Shown piece by piece: positions 8,940 to 17,540 of a stretch of DNA of 64,000 nt. Source of the DNA: Marivita lacus (GTDB lineage: Bacteria > Pseudomonadota > Alphaproteobacteria > Rhodobacterales > Rhodobacteraceae); contig NZ_BMFC01000011.1 of NCBI RefSeq assembly GCF_014637725.1, positions 1 to 64,000 on the forward strand, in the 5' to 3' direction. The notes under the pieces were generated by a model, which saw only the letters and a program-made list of their open reading frames with translations, did no database searches and was not told where the DNA came from. A program made the translations under genes and the position numbers. Position 1 is the stretch's first letter, and every line of letters begins with the position of its first letter.

Positions 8940-9401
8940 CTAATCCCGCGCGGCGTCCATCCGTTTGCGCAGGGTGGCCAGCTTGTCGATGACAGCGCGC
9001 ACCTCCGCCGGGTCAAGCGTGTCGGCAATCCCGGCAAGGTCAGGCGCGATCCCGGCAATCGCGGTATCGCGAAACCTGCGGCCCGCGTCGGTCAGCCAGA
9101 CCTGCTTGCTGCGGGCATCATCGGGATTGACGCGCATCGTGACAAAGCCGCGTTTCTCCAGCCCCGCCAGTGTGTGGGTCATGCTGGTCTTGGGCACCTG
9201 GAACGCGCGGGCCAACTGCAAGGGCGTGCGCCCATCCTGCACCCGGATCAGGTGGTTGATCACCGTGAAGTGCGGCAGCACCAGACCTTCGGGCAACCGC
9301 GCCTCGAACAGGGCGCGGCTGAGCTGGCCGAGGATGCCGATCTCGTTGAAGAGTTCGAAATAGAGACCCGTCGCTGTGTGTGTGTCTGGTGTGTCAGGCA
9401 T
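8940..9401 (-). CDS. MarR-family transcriptional regulator
   Basis: The 153-residue protein has the MarR winged helix-turn-helix layout: dimerisation helices at the ends and a central DNA-binding region at about 50-110 with the wing motif containing DPDDARSK-like residues (here NPDDARSKQV). It is the second gene of a two-gene unit, overlapping the upstream nitroreductase-like gene by 8 nt. The paired palindromes at 10531-10564, in front of that first gene, are the natural candidate operator, implying autoregulation. Ligand unknown. Confidence 0.88.
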   Translation of the reverse strand: MPDTPDTHTATGLYFELFNEIGILGQLSRALFEARLPEGLVLPHFTVINHLIRVQDGRTPLQLARAFQVPKTSMTHTLAGLEKRGFVTMRVNPDDARSKQVWLTDAGRRFRDTAIAGIAPDLAGIADTLDPAEVRAVIDKLATLRKRMDAARD

Positions 9402-10515
9402 TCCCGGGTTTTGGCCTCATCCGTGCATCAATCGGCCAACGCGGGGTGCGGGCCGTGGGCGCAGCGTAGCCCAGAAGCCCGAGCATTTGAACCGTCCCGC
9501 CGTCGGGTGCGTAGGCGGCATGGATCGCGTCGTAAAGCGCCGTCATCTCGGGATATTCCTGCAACGCCTGGCTGACGGGCCGCACCCCCAGCCCGGCCCC
9601 CGTAGCCGCAAGGTTGAGCCGCAGCCAACGCACCCCTGTGGCGATCTGGTCGGCGCGGGTGTTGGTGGGGCTGGTCTGCACCACAAAGGCCGGAGCCGAG
9701 GCGATGGCCTCCAGAGTGCCGTTGATCGCGCCCTGCGCGGCCATCGTCGTCGGATCAAGCGAGGCCTCCCGCGTCAGAAGCCCGGTCCTGTTCAGCAGTT
9801 CGAACGTCGCACCACCAAGGTCGATGCCATCGGGCTGCGCGTTGATCTCTGCCTTGCCGATCCGCAGAAGATCAATGCTTTCCTTCCACGCATCGGGCGT
9901 TCGCGCTTCGATCAGCCACGCCTCGGTCGCAAGATCGCGCAGCGCGGTGGCATCGCCACCTTGCGCGACCAGATCGACATGCGGCGCGATGCTGTCCAGC
10001 GAGGCGGCATCGAGCGCGCGGTCCTGAAACACCTCCTTGTGCGAGCGCCGTTGCAGCACATGGGCGAACAGCGGATCGGGCTGCGCGCCACCGGCGGTAA
10101 AGCGGCACAGCGCCACCGGCCCCGCCTCTCCCTCGGGGAACAGCGTCTGGTCGATGGCGTAACGTTCCTCGGCGGCGGCCATGCGCATCAGGTCCAGAAA
10201 GCAGCCCATCCCGATGGTCAGTTGGCGCGCATGGGGGTCCGTGACGGGCAGGTCCCGCGCCGGGTCGCGCCAGATCGCAACGGTGTCATCCCCGATCAGT
10301 TCAGCCTCCCAGGGCTGGCGATTGTGCGGGTTGGGTGCCAGCAGCGCATGGGACAGGGCACGCAGGCGCGGGTCGGGATACTGGCCCGCCATGTCCCACG
10401 GGGCAAGCGCGGCATGGGGCGTGCGGCTGGCGGCGAAAAGGCCAAGTCCGGCGGCGGCTGAAACCACCGCGCCGCCCCCGATCAGGCCAAGTGTCTTGCG
10501 GCGGGAAAGTGTCAT
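9394..10515 (-). CDS. Tat-exported nitroreductase-like (Acg-type) flavin oxidoreductase
   Basis: The 373-residue protein starts with MTLSRRKTLG and a hydrophobic Ala/Gly stretch to about 28, a twin-arginine signal, suggesting export of a folded cofactor protein. The body (SHALLAPNPHNRQPWEAEL at about 52-70; later GVRWLRLNLAATGAGLG) resembles the divergent nitroreductase family that includes the mycobacterial Acg protein, which binds FMN. The start at 10515 follows AAGGAGA. It heads a unit with the MarR gene, so it may be induced by an electrophile or nitroaromatic compound; that is inference. Confidence 0.75.
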   Translation of the reverse strand: MTLSRRKTLGLIGGGAVVSAAAGLGLFAASRTPHAALAPWDMAGQYPDPRLRALSHALLAPNPHNRQPWEAELIGDDTVAIWRDPARDLPVTDPHARQLTIGMGCFLDLMRMAAAEERYAIDQTLFPEGEAGPVALCRFTAGGAQPDPLFAHVLQRRSHKEVFQDRALDAASLDSIAPHVDLVAQGGDATALRDLATEAWLIEARTPDAWKESIDLLRIGKAEINAQPDGIDLGGATFELLNRTGLLTREASLDPTTMAAQGAINGTLEAIASAPAFVVQTSPTNTRADQIATGVRWLRLNLAATGAGLGVRPVSQALQEYPEMTALYDAIHAAYAPDGGTVQMLGLLGYAAPTARTPRWPIDARMRPKPGNA

Positions 10516-10530
10516 GAGAATCTCCTTTTT

Positions 10531-10564
10531 GTTCGATATCGAATTACTTAGTCCGATATCGAAC
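10531..10564. promoter_or_regulatory. Double palindromic operator, probably for the adjacent MarR protein
   Basis: Two copies of a GATATC-centred palindrome lie 20 bp apart: TTCGATATCGAA (10532-10543, perfect) and TCCGATATCGAA (10552-10563, one mismatch). Two turns of helix separate their centres. The pair starts 16 bp upstream of the ATG of the nitroreductase-like gene and lies within the 138-bp gap to divergent lldD. Short near-perfect palindromes close to the start codon are typical of MarR operators, and the marR gene is in the same unit. Confidence 0.7.
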
Positions 10565-10653
10565 CATAAATCAATCACAAACAAAAATGCCGCGTTGCGC
10601 GGTATCACCGTCATTGGTAAAGAAATCTAACCAATACTCCGAAAGGCTGTGCC

Positions 10654-11820
10654 ATGCCCGTGATCACCGAAATCGAAGACCTGCGCCGCATCTACAAACG
10701 TCGGGTGCCGAAGATGTTCTTCGACTACACGGAATCAGGCAGTTGGTCGGAACAGACTTTCCGCGAGAACTCGTCGGATTTCGACAAGCTTTACCTGCGC
10801 CAGCGCGTTGCCATCGACATGGAAAACCGCAAGACCGCAACCCGGATGATCGGTCAGGACGTGTCGATGCCGGTGGCACTGGCCCCGGTGGGCCTGACCG
10901 GGATGCAGCATTTCGACGGCGAGATCAAAGCGGCACGGGCAGCGGAGAAATTCGGCGTGCCCTACAGTCTGTCGACCATGTCGATCTGTTCGATCGAGGA
11001 CGTGGCGGCCAACACTTCCAAACCGTTCTGGATGCAGGTCTACACGCTCAAGGACGACGATTTCATGCAACGCCTGTTCGACCGGGCGAAAGACGCCAAA
11101 TGTTCGGCGGCGATCATCACGGTCGACCTGCAACTGTTGGGCCAACGCCACAAGGATTTGAAAAACGGCCTTTCCGCCCCACCCAAGCTGACCCCCGCCT
11201 CGGTCGCCAACATGATGACCAAGGTGCAGTGGGGTCTGGGCATGCTCCAGACCAAGCGGCGGTTCTTCGGCAATATCGTGGGCCATGCGAAGGGCGTCGA
11301 AGACCCGTCCTCGCTGTCGTCATGGACGGCGCAGGCCTTTGACCAGTCGCTCAACTGGGATCGCATCCGGCAGTTCCGCAAGATGTGGGACGGCCCGCTC
11401 ATCATCAAGGGCATCATGGATCCGCGCGATGCGCTGGAGGCGCTGAATGTCGGCGCGGATGCGATCGTCGTGTCGAACCACGGCGGGCGGCAGTTGGACG
11501 GCGCGCTGTCGTCGATCCGGGCGCTGGAGGCAGTTCTGGACGCGGTGGGCGACAAGATCGAGGTGCATCTCGACAGTGGCATCCGGTCCGGTCAGGACGT
11601 GCTCAAGGCGATGGCGATGGGGGCCAAGGGCACCTATATCGGCCGCGCCTATGTCTACGGGCTTGGGGCCAACGGACAGCAGGGCGTCACCGACGCGCTG
11701 AAGGTGATCCACCGGGAGTTGGAAGTGTCGATGGGCCTGTGCGGTCGGAAGGATGTGAACGATCTGGACCGCGACATCCTGATGATCCCCAAGGGATTTT
11801 CCGGCGATTGGGTGGAATAA
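10654..11820 (+). CDS. lldD: FMN-dependent L-lactate (alpha-hydroxy acid) dehydrogenase
   Basis: The 388-residue enzyme belongs to the FMN alpha-hydroxy acid oxidase family, which oxidises L-lactate to pyruvate at the membrane. Visible family features are the FDYTESGSWSEQT N terminus (about 23-35), the PVALAPVGLTG flavin-binding segment (about 73-83), and SNHGGRQLD near 275, which contains the catalytic base His and substrate-binding Arg. The C-terminal half has DSGIRSGQDV and the phosphate-binding GRAYVYGL. It is transcribed away from the marR unit and may share its control region. Glycolate or mandelate specificity cannot be excluded by eye. Confidence 0.85.
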   Translation: MPVITEIEDLRRIYKRRVPKMFFDYTESGSWSEQTFRENSSDFDKLYLRQRVAIDMENRKTATRMIGQDVSMPVALAPVGLTGMQHFDGEIKAARAAEKFGVPYSLSTMSICSIEDVAANTSKPFWMQVYTLKDDDFMQRLFDRAKDAKCSAAIITVDLQLLGQRHKDLKNGLSAPPKLTPASVANMMTKVQWGLGMLQTKRRFFGNIVGHAKGVEDPSSLSSWTAQAFDQSLNWDRIRQFRKMWDGPLIIKGIMDPRDALEALNVGADAIVVSNHGGRQLDGALSSIRALEAVLDAVGDKIEVHLDSGIRSGQDVLKAMAMGAKGTYIGRAYVYGLGANGQQGVTDALKVIHRELEVSMGLCGRKDVNDLDRDILMIPKGFSGDWVE

Positions 11821-12156
11821 GCCACGACAAAAGCCCGGCCAGGCGCAAGGCCTACCGGATCCGTATCCCCTAGGCCGGGCCAAGGCCCGGCACAACGTGT
11901 CTCAGCTTGGAAGAAGCGGCGCCGCCCTTGTGGCCTGACCCGTCTCTCGTACTGCCGGGTTTCCCCGTGACCTGTGCCCGTTGCCGGGCCTTGTGAAACC
12001 GGTTTCTCAGGGTCGGCCCTTGCGGGCTGTCGAGAGAAGGTCAGTTCAAGTATCGCGGCATGGGAGTGACCCTTCCCGCTCGATGCGCATCGTGGACGGG
12101 GGTATGGCGCAGAAGGCGTTAACGATCCGGAAACCGGGCGTGCGGTACAACCCTGC
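11821..12156. other. Convergent intergenic region with a REP-like hairpin
   Basis: This 336-bp gap lies between lldD and the convergent MFS gene. At 11874-11891 it holds a perfect hairpin, GCCGGGCC-AA-GGCCCGGC, of the same build as the inverted pair at 33837-33910. A 12-bp palindrome GAAACCGGTTTC lies at 11995-12006. No convincing gene was found. The hairpin probably serves lldD transcript ends. Confidence 0.45.
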
Positions 12157-13314
12157 TCAGACCCGCAGTTGCGCCACCCGCGTCAGCACCGGCAAAAGCA
12201 CCAGCGTCACGCAGAAGAGCAGCCCGCCGATCACAAGGAAAGACGTGGCCAGCCCGAAGCCTTCGGACAGGAATCCCATCAGCGGCGGGCCGATGAAGAA
12301 CCCGGCATAGCCCACCACCGAGATCCGCGAGATCGCGTGGCTGCGGTAGCGGTTCGGCACCATCCGCCCGATCCACGCATAGGCCATCGGCGCCATCACC
12401 GACACGCCCAGCCCAAGGACCGAGAACCCCAGATAGGCCACGCCCAGCGACGGGGCTGTCGCCGCGATGCACGCGCCGATCCCGGCGATGACCGAGGCCC
12501 AGCGGATCACCATGCGTTCGGACACGCGGTTGGCGACGACCTGACCGGACAGGCGTCCCACCGCCATCGTGATGCCCAGCAGCGCCGGGCCCAGCGCGCC
12601 CTGTGCGGCCCCTGCCCCGAGATTGCGTTCCAGATAGAGCGCCGACCAGCCCTCGGTCGCCTGTTCCGACATGAAGGCGATGAGGATGATCATTCCGCCC
12701 GGCAGCAGCAGCGTCCAGGGCAGCGGGGCCACCTCGATACCGTCGGCCTCGTGTTCGGCATCGGCCACCGGCGCGGCCACGGCCTGCATCACCAGCATTC
12801 CGATCAGCACGGCCGCCCATGTGAGAATCGCCGCCGGACCGGAGCCCGCCTCGCGCATCAGCCCGGTGGCCAGCGCGCAGATGGCATAGGCCACCGAGAA
12901 CACCGCGTGGTTGAGGTTCATCAGGCTGCGCCCGACCTGCGCCTCGAGCGCGCTGACCCGTGCGTTCATCGCCACATCGAGCGTGCCCGAGGTCATCGTC
13001 ACCCCCAGCATCGCCAGCGTGAACAGCACCCCGTTCGTGGTATGCCCCGGCAGGAGGGTCGCGACGGCGAGCAGCGCGATCAGCACACCCACGGCCCGCG
13101 GGCCCAGCGCCCGTTCGGCCAGCGGTGCCAGCCACATCGCCATCACCGCGCCGATGGACGTGATCAGCAGCGCCAGCCCGAACTGACCGTCCGACAGACC
13201 GACCTGCGGCTTGAGCACCGGCACGAGGGCTGCGAAACTGCCCCAGAACACGCCCACGGCGGCAAAACCGGCGGCGGGTCCTCGGCTGATGTAGAGATCA
13301 CGCAAAAGGCTCAT
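12157..13314 (-). CDS. MFS transporter
   Basis: The 385-residue protein has about twelve hydrophobic segments in two halves and a compact loop between helices six and seven (ADAEHEADGIEVAP, about 190-203). It belongs to the FucP/ProP-like or YbjJ-like small MFS group by general appearance. The ATG at 13314 was preferred over 13392 because the extra 26 residues are polar and atypical. It stands alone between two convergent or divergent neighbours. Substrate unknown. Confidence 0.8.
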   Translation of the reverse strand: MSLLRDLYISRGPAAGFAAVGVFWGSFAALVPVLKPQVGLSDGQFGLALLITSIGAVMAMWLAPLAERALGPRAVGVLIALLAVATLLPGHTTNGVLFTLAMLGVTMTSGTLDVAMNARVSALEAQVGRSLMNLNHAVFSVAYAICALATGLMREAGSGPAAILTWAAVLIGMLVMQAVAAPVADAEHEADGIEVAPLPWTLLLPGGMIILIAFMSEQATEGWSALYLERNLGAGAAQGALGPALLGITMAVGRLSGQVVANRVSERMVIRWASVIAGIGACIAATAPSLGVAYLGFSVLGLGVSVMAPMAYAWIGRMVPNRYRSHAISRISVVGYAGFFIGPPLMGFLSEGFGLATSFLVIGGLLFCVTLVLLPVLTRVAQLRV

Positions 13315-13485
13315 GGCGCTGCCAGTGCCACGGCGCGCCGCAACGGTCCAGCCCACAAACGGCACATTCCGGGTGAAATCCGCAACCTTCACTCTTGCCC
13401 TGCACGGGAATCCGGTCTATCGCGCGGTCTTCATGCGGGGTGACAGCCTTGGAGGCACCCTGCCCTTACATATTGGAGATATATC

Positions 13486-14130
13486 ATGGCTGGAGAGATT
13501 CCTGATCTCGAAGCTCTGGAACGGACGGGGACAGGCAAGGGCGCCGCTCGTCAGGCACGCCGCGACGGCATGGTTCCGGGCATTGTTTTTGGTGGCGAGA
13601 AAGACCCGCTTCCGATCAACCTTCCGTTCAACAAGCTGCTGACGCGCCTGCGCAAGGGCCGCTTCAAGTCGACGCTGTTCAACCTCAAGGTTGAAGGCCA
13701 CGAGGATGTGCGCGTGATCTGCCGCGACGTGCAGCGCGATGTCGTCAAGGACCTGCCGACCCATGTCGACCTGATGCGCCTGCGCCGCACCACCAAGATC
13801 AACCTGTTCATCCCGGTCGAGTTCATTAACGAAGGTGCCGCTCCCGGCCTCAAGCGCGGCGGCGTTCTGACCGCTGTGCGTCCCGAGGTGGAACTGGTCG
13901 TGACCGCGGGTGACATCCCCGAAAAGCTGACGGTCGATCTGACCGGCCTGCAGATCGGTGACACCGTGACGATTTCCGACATCACGCTGCCGGAAGGCAC
14001 CAAGGCAACCATCGACCGCGATTTCGTGATCGCGAACATCTCGGCCCCGTCCGGACTGCGCGCCTCGGACGCCGAAGAAGAGGCCGCGGATGCAGACGCG
14101 GTTCCGGCAACCGAGCAGTCCGAGGACTGA
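13486..14130 (+). CDS. rplY: 50S ribosomal protein L25 (Ctc/TL5 type)
   Basis: L25 binds 5S rRNA. At 214 residues it is the long Ctc form, with the N-terminal L25 domain (about 5-95, [23 protein letters not shown] start) and the C-terminal TL5 beta domain (about 100-190), followed by an acidic tail ([18 protein letters not shown]). The ATG at 13486 follows GGAGATAT. A strong terminator begins 24 bp after the stop. In related genomes it is followed directly by pth; here DUF1906 and chrA genes intervene. Confidence 0.95.
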   Translation: MAGEIPDLEALERTGTGKGAARQARRDGMVPGIVFGGEKDPLPINLPFNKLLTRLRKGRFKSTLFNLKVEGHEDVRVICRDVQRDVVKDLPTHVDLMRLRRTTKINLFIPVEFINEGAAPGLKRGGVLTAVRPEVELVVTAGDIPEKLTVDLTGLQIGDTVTISDITLPEGTKATIDRDFVIANISAPSGLRASDAEEEAADADAVPATEQSED

Positions 14131-14154
14131 TCCTGCCGGACCAAATGGTTCGAA

Positions 14155-14188
14155 CGGCCTCGCCCCACGGGCGGGGCCGTTTTCGTTT
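14155..14188 (+). terminator. Rho-independent terminator after rplY
   Basis: An 11-bp stem (14155-14165 with 14169-14179, one G-T pair) and a three-base loop are followed by TTTTCGTTT. It lies 24 bp after the rplY stop and ends the rplY transcript. Confidence 0.9.
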
Positions 14189-14260
14189 CGACCTTTGACC
14201 TTGGGCAGATTGCACGTAGGATCGCCGCATTGGTCTTGCCGGTTTCGGGGGTTTCCCGTG

Positions 14261-15442
14261 ATGACACCCATTCTGCGTTGCCTGCTCATTGCAGTGATAC
14301 CAGCCGTGCTGGCCAATCCCGCACAGTCCGAAACCCGCGTGGCCATCATCGACACGGCCTTTGACACCCGCCCCTATCTTGACCAGCTGAAGGATCGCGG
14401 CGTGACCGTGATCGGACGCTACTATGCGCGCTGCGATCAGCCGGAATACGGCCTGACCGAAAAGCGCCTGATCAATCAGGGGCGGCCCGGTGATCCCTCA
14501 AGCGAGATTGCGCAGATGGTCGCCAAGGGCTTCGCGGTGCTGTCGATCTACCAGTATTACAGCAACACGCCGAACAAGTTTCGCGGTCAGAACCGCGAGG
14601 GCACGGCCCTGCCGGACGCCAATTGCACCTGGACCGGGGCAAGCCGAACCGTCGAGCAGGAAGCGGGGCTGGATGTGCAGGCGGCGATTGAACAGGCGCA
14701 GGCTTTGGCTCAGCCCAAGGGCAGCGCGATCTATTTCGGCGTGGATTTCAACTTCACCGACAGCGACAGGGACACCATCGACCTCATGATCCGCTATTTC
14801 CGCGTGATCAAGGCGCGGATGGATGCGGCGGGCTACAAGACGGGCGCTTACGGCAGCGGTCATGCACATCAGATCCTGCGCGACCAGGGCCTGATCGATT
14901 ATTCGTGGATTTCCGCCTCGCGCGCCTTTTCCCGAAGCAGCGCCTTTCACCGCTCCGGCGACTGGCACCTGTTTCAGAATCAGGTCGACCGGGAATGGTT
15001 CGGCGAGACCGGATCGGGCTGTCGGCGCGGCCTTCCGATCGACACCAATGTGCAGAACATGTTTCAGGACGCCGATGTCGGCCTGTGGCGCGGAGGTCAC
15101 AGCTATGTCGAGGACGAGGGCCGCATCTTCGACATCTTTGCCACACGGCGGTTTGCCTGCAACGGCGACGCTGTGGTGCGGCGCGAGATCGGGTCACCTG
15201 CCTCGGACGTGGTGCGGATGACCGAATGCAAGGGCGGCAAGGCGGTGCCGGTCGCCCCCCGGATCGACTTTGCCAATGCCGCACGGGTGGGCGAGGCCAC
15301 GGAAAACCTGATCGAGGTGGATGTGGACGATGACGGCACGTTCGACGGCTGGACAGCGCATGGCAACCTGACGGCGCATTTCGGCTACAAGCCCGACTGG
15401 ATTTTCGACACCACCCGGCGCAGCGCGACATCCTGCGAGTGA
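14261..15442 (+). CDS. Secreted DUF1906 (glycoside-hydrolase-like) protein
   Basis: The 393-residue protein has a signal peptide (1-23, ...LANPAQSE). Residues about 25-250 match the DUF1906/Rv2525c-like TIM-barrel fold: FDTRPYLDQLKDRGVTVIGRYYARC near the start, then AIYFGVDFNF, YGSGHAHQ and SWISASRAF strands. Rv2525c-type proteins are Tat-exported cell-wall-associated proteins; a lysozyme-like activity is suspected. Near the C terminus DVDDDGTFDG (about 350-359) looks like a Ca-binding Asp loop. The ATG at 14261 lies past the rplY terminator, so it has its own promoter. Confidence 0.8.
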   Translation: MTPILRCLLIAVIPAVLANPAQSETRVAIIDTAFDTRPYLDQLKDRGVTVIGRYYARCDQPEYGLTEKRLINQGRPGDPSSEIAQMVAKGFAVLSIYQYYSNTPNKFRGQNREGTALPDANCTWTGASRTVEQEAGLDVQAAIEQAQALAQPKGSAIYFGVDFNFTDSDRDTIDLMIRYFRVIKARMDAAGYKTGAYGSGHAHQILRDQGLIDYSWISASRAFSRSSAFHRSGDWHLFQNQVDREWFGETGSGCRRGLPIDTNVQNMFQDADVGLWRGGHSYVEDEGRIFDIFATRRFACNGDAVVRREIGSPASDVVRMTECKGGKAVPVAPRIDFANAARVGEATENLIEVDVDDDGTFDGWTAHGNLTAHFGYKPDWIFDTTRRSATSCE

Positions 15443-15466
15443 TCTGTCATTGAGGGGCAAAGTGTC

Positions 15467-16759
15467 ATGCTCCTGACACGCAGATCAAAGAAACCGCCCC
15501 TCATGTCGCCCACGCTTGCCCAGGTCTTTGCCGTCTTTCTGAAAATCGGCCTGCTGTCCTTTGGGGGACCGGCAGCGCAGATCGCGTTGATGCACCGGAT
15601 GCTGGTGGACGAGCGCGACTGGCTGACCGAAAAGCAGTTCCTCAACGCGCTGAGCTTCTGCATGCTCTTGCCGGGGCCGGAGGCGATGCAGTTGGCGACC
15701 TATGCGGGCTGGCGGTTGCACGGAATCCTTGGCGGGCTGATCGCGGGGCTGCTGTTCGTGCTGCCGGGTGCAATGGTGATCTTTGCGCTGGCGCTGCTCT
15801 ACGTGACCTATGGCGACCTGCCGCTGGTGGATACGCTGTTTCTGGGCGTGCAGGCGGTGGCGGTGGTGATCGTGGTCGAGGCCTTGCTCAAGGTCTCAAG
15901 ACGCGCGCTGCACGGGCGCGCCCATTGGGCGCTGGCGGGGCTGGCCTTTGTCGCGATCTTTTTCTTCGCGGTGCCCTTCCCCGTGATCGTTCTGGCGGCG
16001 GGAATGTACGGCGCGTTGGTGGCCACGGCGTCTGACGCGACCCCTGCCGTGCCGGTTGCGGTCTCGGGCACGCGCAGCCTGACCACCATCGGGATCGGAT
16101 TGGCGATCTGGGGATTGCCGGTGCTGGTGGTGGATCTGCTGGTCGCCGGATCGATCCTGACCGAGATCGCGCTCTTCTTTTCCAAGCTGGCGGTGGTGAC
16201 CTTTGGCGGGGCCTACGCGGTTCTGGCCTACATGGCGCAGGACGTGGTCGTGCAATATGGCTGGCTGACCCCGACCGAGATGATGGACGGGTTGGGACTG
16301 GCCGAGACAACCCCCGGCCCGCTGATCCTTGTGACGCAATTCGTGGGCACCCTGGCCGCGTTCCGCGAAGGCGGCTATGCGCTGGCAATTGCGGGTGGTC
16401 TCATGACCCTCTGGGTGACGTTCGTGCCGTGCTTCCTGTGGATCTTTGTCGGCGCGCCTTACATCGATTGGATCTCTGCTCAGCCGCGCCTGAACGGCGC
16501 TCTTCGCGCAATCACGGCAGCGGTGGTGGGTGTGATCCTGAACCTGTCGCTCTGGTTCGCGCTGCATGTCGTGTTCGGCACCGTGACCAAGACCGAGGCC
16601 GGAATCCTGCGCCTTTGGGTGCCGGACGGGACGACGCTCAACTGGCAGGCGGTGGCGCTCATTGCGCTGTCGGCGGTTCTGCTGTTGCGCGCGCATCTGG
16701 CGATTGGCTGGGCCTTGGGCCTTTCCGCGGCAGCAGCGCTGGTTCTGGCGCAGATCTGA
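15467..16759 (+). CDS. chrA: Chromate transporter ChrA
   Basis: The 430-residue protein is a full-length (two-half) CHR transporter. The first half contains LSFGGPAAQIALMHRM and LPGPEAMQLATYAGW, and the second half the matching VTFGGAYAVLAYMAQ and TTPGPLILVTQFVG, the repeated CHR signature. Such proteins export chromate, although the physiological substrate is often unclear. It has about ten membrane segments. A start at 15503 (MSPTLAQVF) would remove a basic 12-residue leader and is equally plausible. No chrB or other chromate gene is next to it. Confidence 0.88.
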   Translation: MLLTRRSKKPPLMSPTLAQVFAVFLKIGLLSFGGPAAQIALMHRMLVDERDWLTEKQFLNALSFCMLLPGPEAMQLATYAGWRLHGILGGLIAGLLFVLPGAMVIFALALLYVTYGDLPLVDTLFLGVQAVAVVIVVEALLKVSRRALHGRAHWALAGLAFVAIFFFAVPFPVIVLAAGMYGALVATASDATPAVPVAVSGTRSLTTIGIGLAIWGLPVLVVDLLVAGSILTEIALFFSKLAVVTFGGAYAVLAYMAQDVVVQYGWLTPTEMMDGLGLAETTPGPLILVTQFVGTLAAFREGGYALAIAGGLMTLWVTFVPCFLWIFVGAPYIDWISAQPRLNGALRAITAAVVGVILNLSLWFALHVVFGTVTKTEAGILRLWVPDGTTLNWQAVALIALSAVLLLRAHLAIGWALGLSAAAALVLAQI

Positions 16760-16835
16760 TCACGCGGCTTTTGCCCTCGGCCCCGGTTTGGCCTAGAGAG
16801 GGGCAAATGCTTGGCGCATGGAGGCAGGGGCAGCG

Positions 16836-17540
16836 ATGAAACTCTTTGTGGGGCTTGGAAATCCGGGCAGCGGCTATGCCCGCAACCGGCACAATATCGG
16901 CTTCATGGCGATGGACCGGATCGCGTCGGATCATGGCTTTGCCCCGTGGAAGGGCAAGTTTCAGGGTGAGGTGACGGAAGGGCGTTTGGGCTCTGACAAG
17001 GTGCTGCTTCTGAAACCCGGCACCTTCATGAACCGCTCCGGCCAGTCGGTGCAGGCAGCCATGCAGTTCTACAAGCTGGAGCCCTCGAACGTGGTGGTGT
17101 TCCATGACGAACTGGATCTCGCCCCCGGCAAATGCCGCGTCAAGCAGGGTGGCGGGCATGCGGGGCATAACGGCCTGCGGTCGATCCACGGTCATATCGG
17201 CGACGCCTATGGCCGCGTGCGGCTGGGCATCGGCCATCCCGGCCACAAGGACGCGGTAGCGGGCTATGTACTGCACGATTTTCCCAAGGCGGACGAGGCG
17301 TGGCTCGATGACCTGCTGCGCGGGATTTCAGACGGCGCGGCGCAACTGGCGGATGGCGATACCGGCAAGTTCATGAACGCGGTGGCGCTGCGCGTGGCCC
17401 CGCCCCGGTCGTCGAAAACACCGGACAAGTCCGCCAAGGCGGAGAAGGCGGATGTGCCGAAGTCCGACCCGAAACCCGAGGCAAAGCAAGAACCCGAGGC
17501 CCGCAACCCGTTGCAAAGATTGGTGGACCGGTTCCGGTGA
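16836..17540 (+). CDS. pth: Peptidyl-tRNA hydrolase
   Basis: Pth cleaves peptidyl-tRNA released from stalled ribosomes. The catalytic set is visible: Asn9 (GLGNPG), His19 (NRHNIGF) and Asp at about 92 (VVFHDELDL), followed by GGGHAGHNGLRSI. The ATG at 16836 follows GAGGCAGGGG. Residues about 190-234 form a Lys/Glu/Pro-rich tail beyond the usual 190-residue core, common in alphaproteobacterial Pth. The DUF2332 gene starts with GTG overlapping the stop codon. Confidence 0.95.
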   Translation: MKLFVGLGNPGSGYARNRHNIGFMAMDRIASDHGFAPWKGKFQGEVTEGRLGSDKVLLLKPGTFMNRSGQSVQAAMQFYKLEPSNVVVFHDELDLAPGKCRVKQGGGHAGHNGLRSIHGHIGDAYGRVRLGIGHPGHKDAVAGYVLHDFPKADEAWLDDLLRGISDGAAQLADGDTGKFMNAVALRVAPPRSSKTPDKSAKAEKADVPKSDPKPEAKQEPEARNPLQRLVDRFR

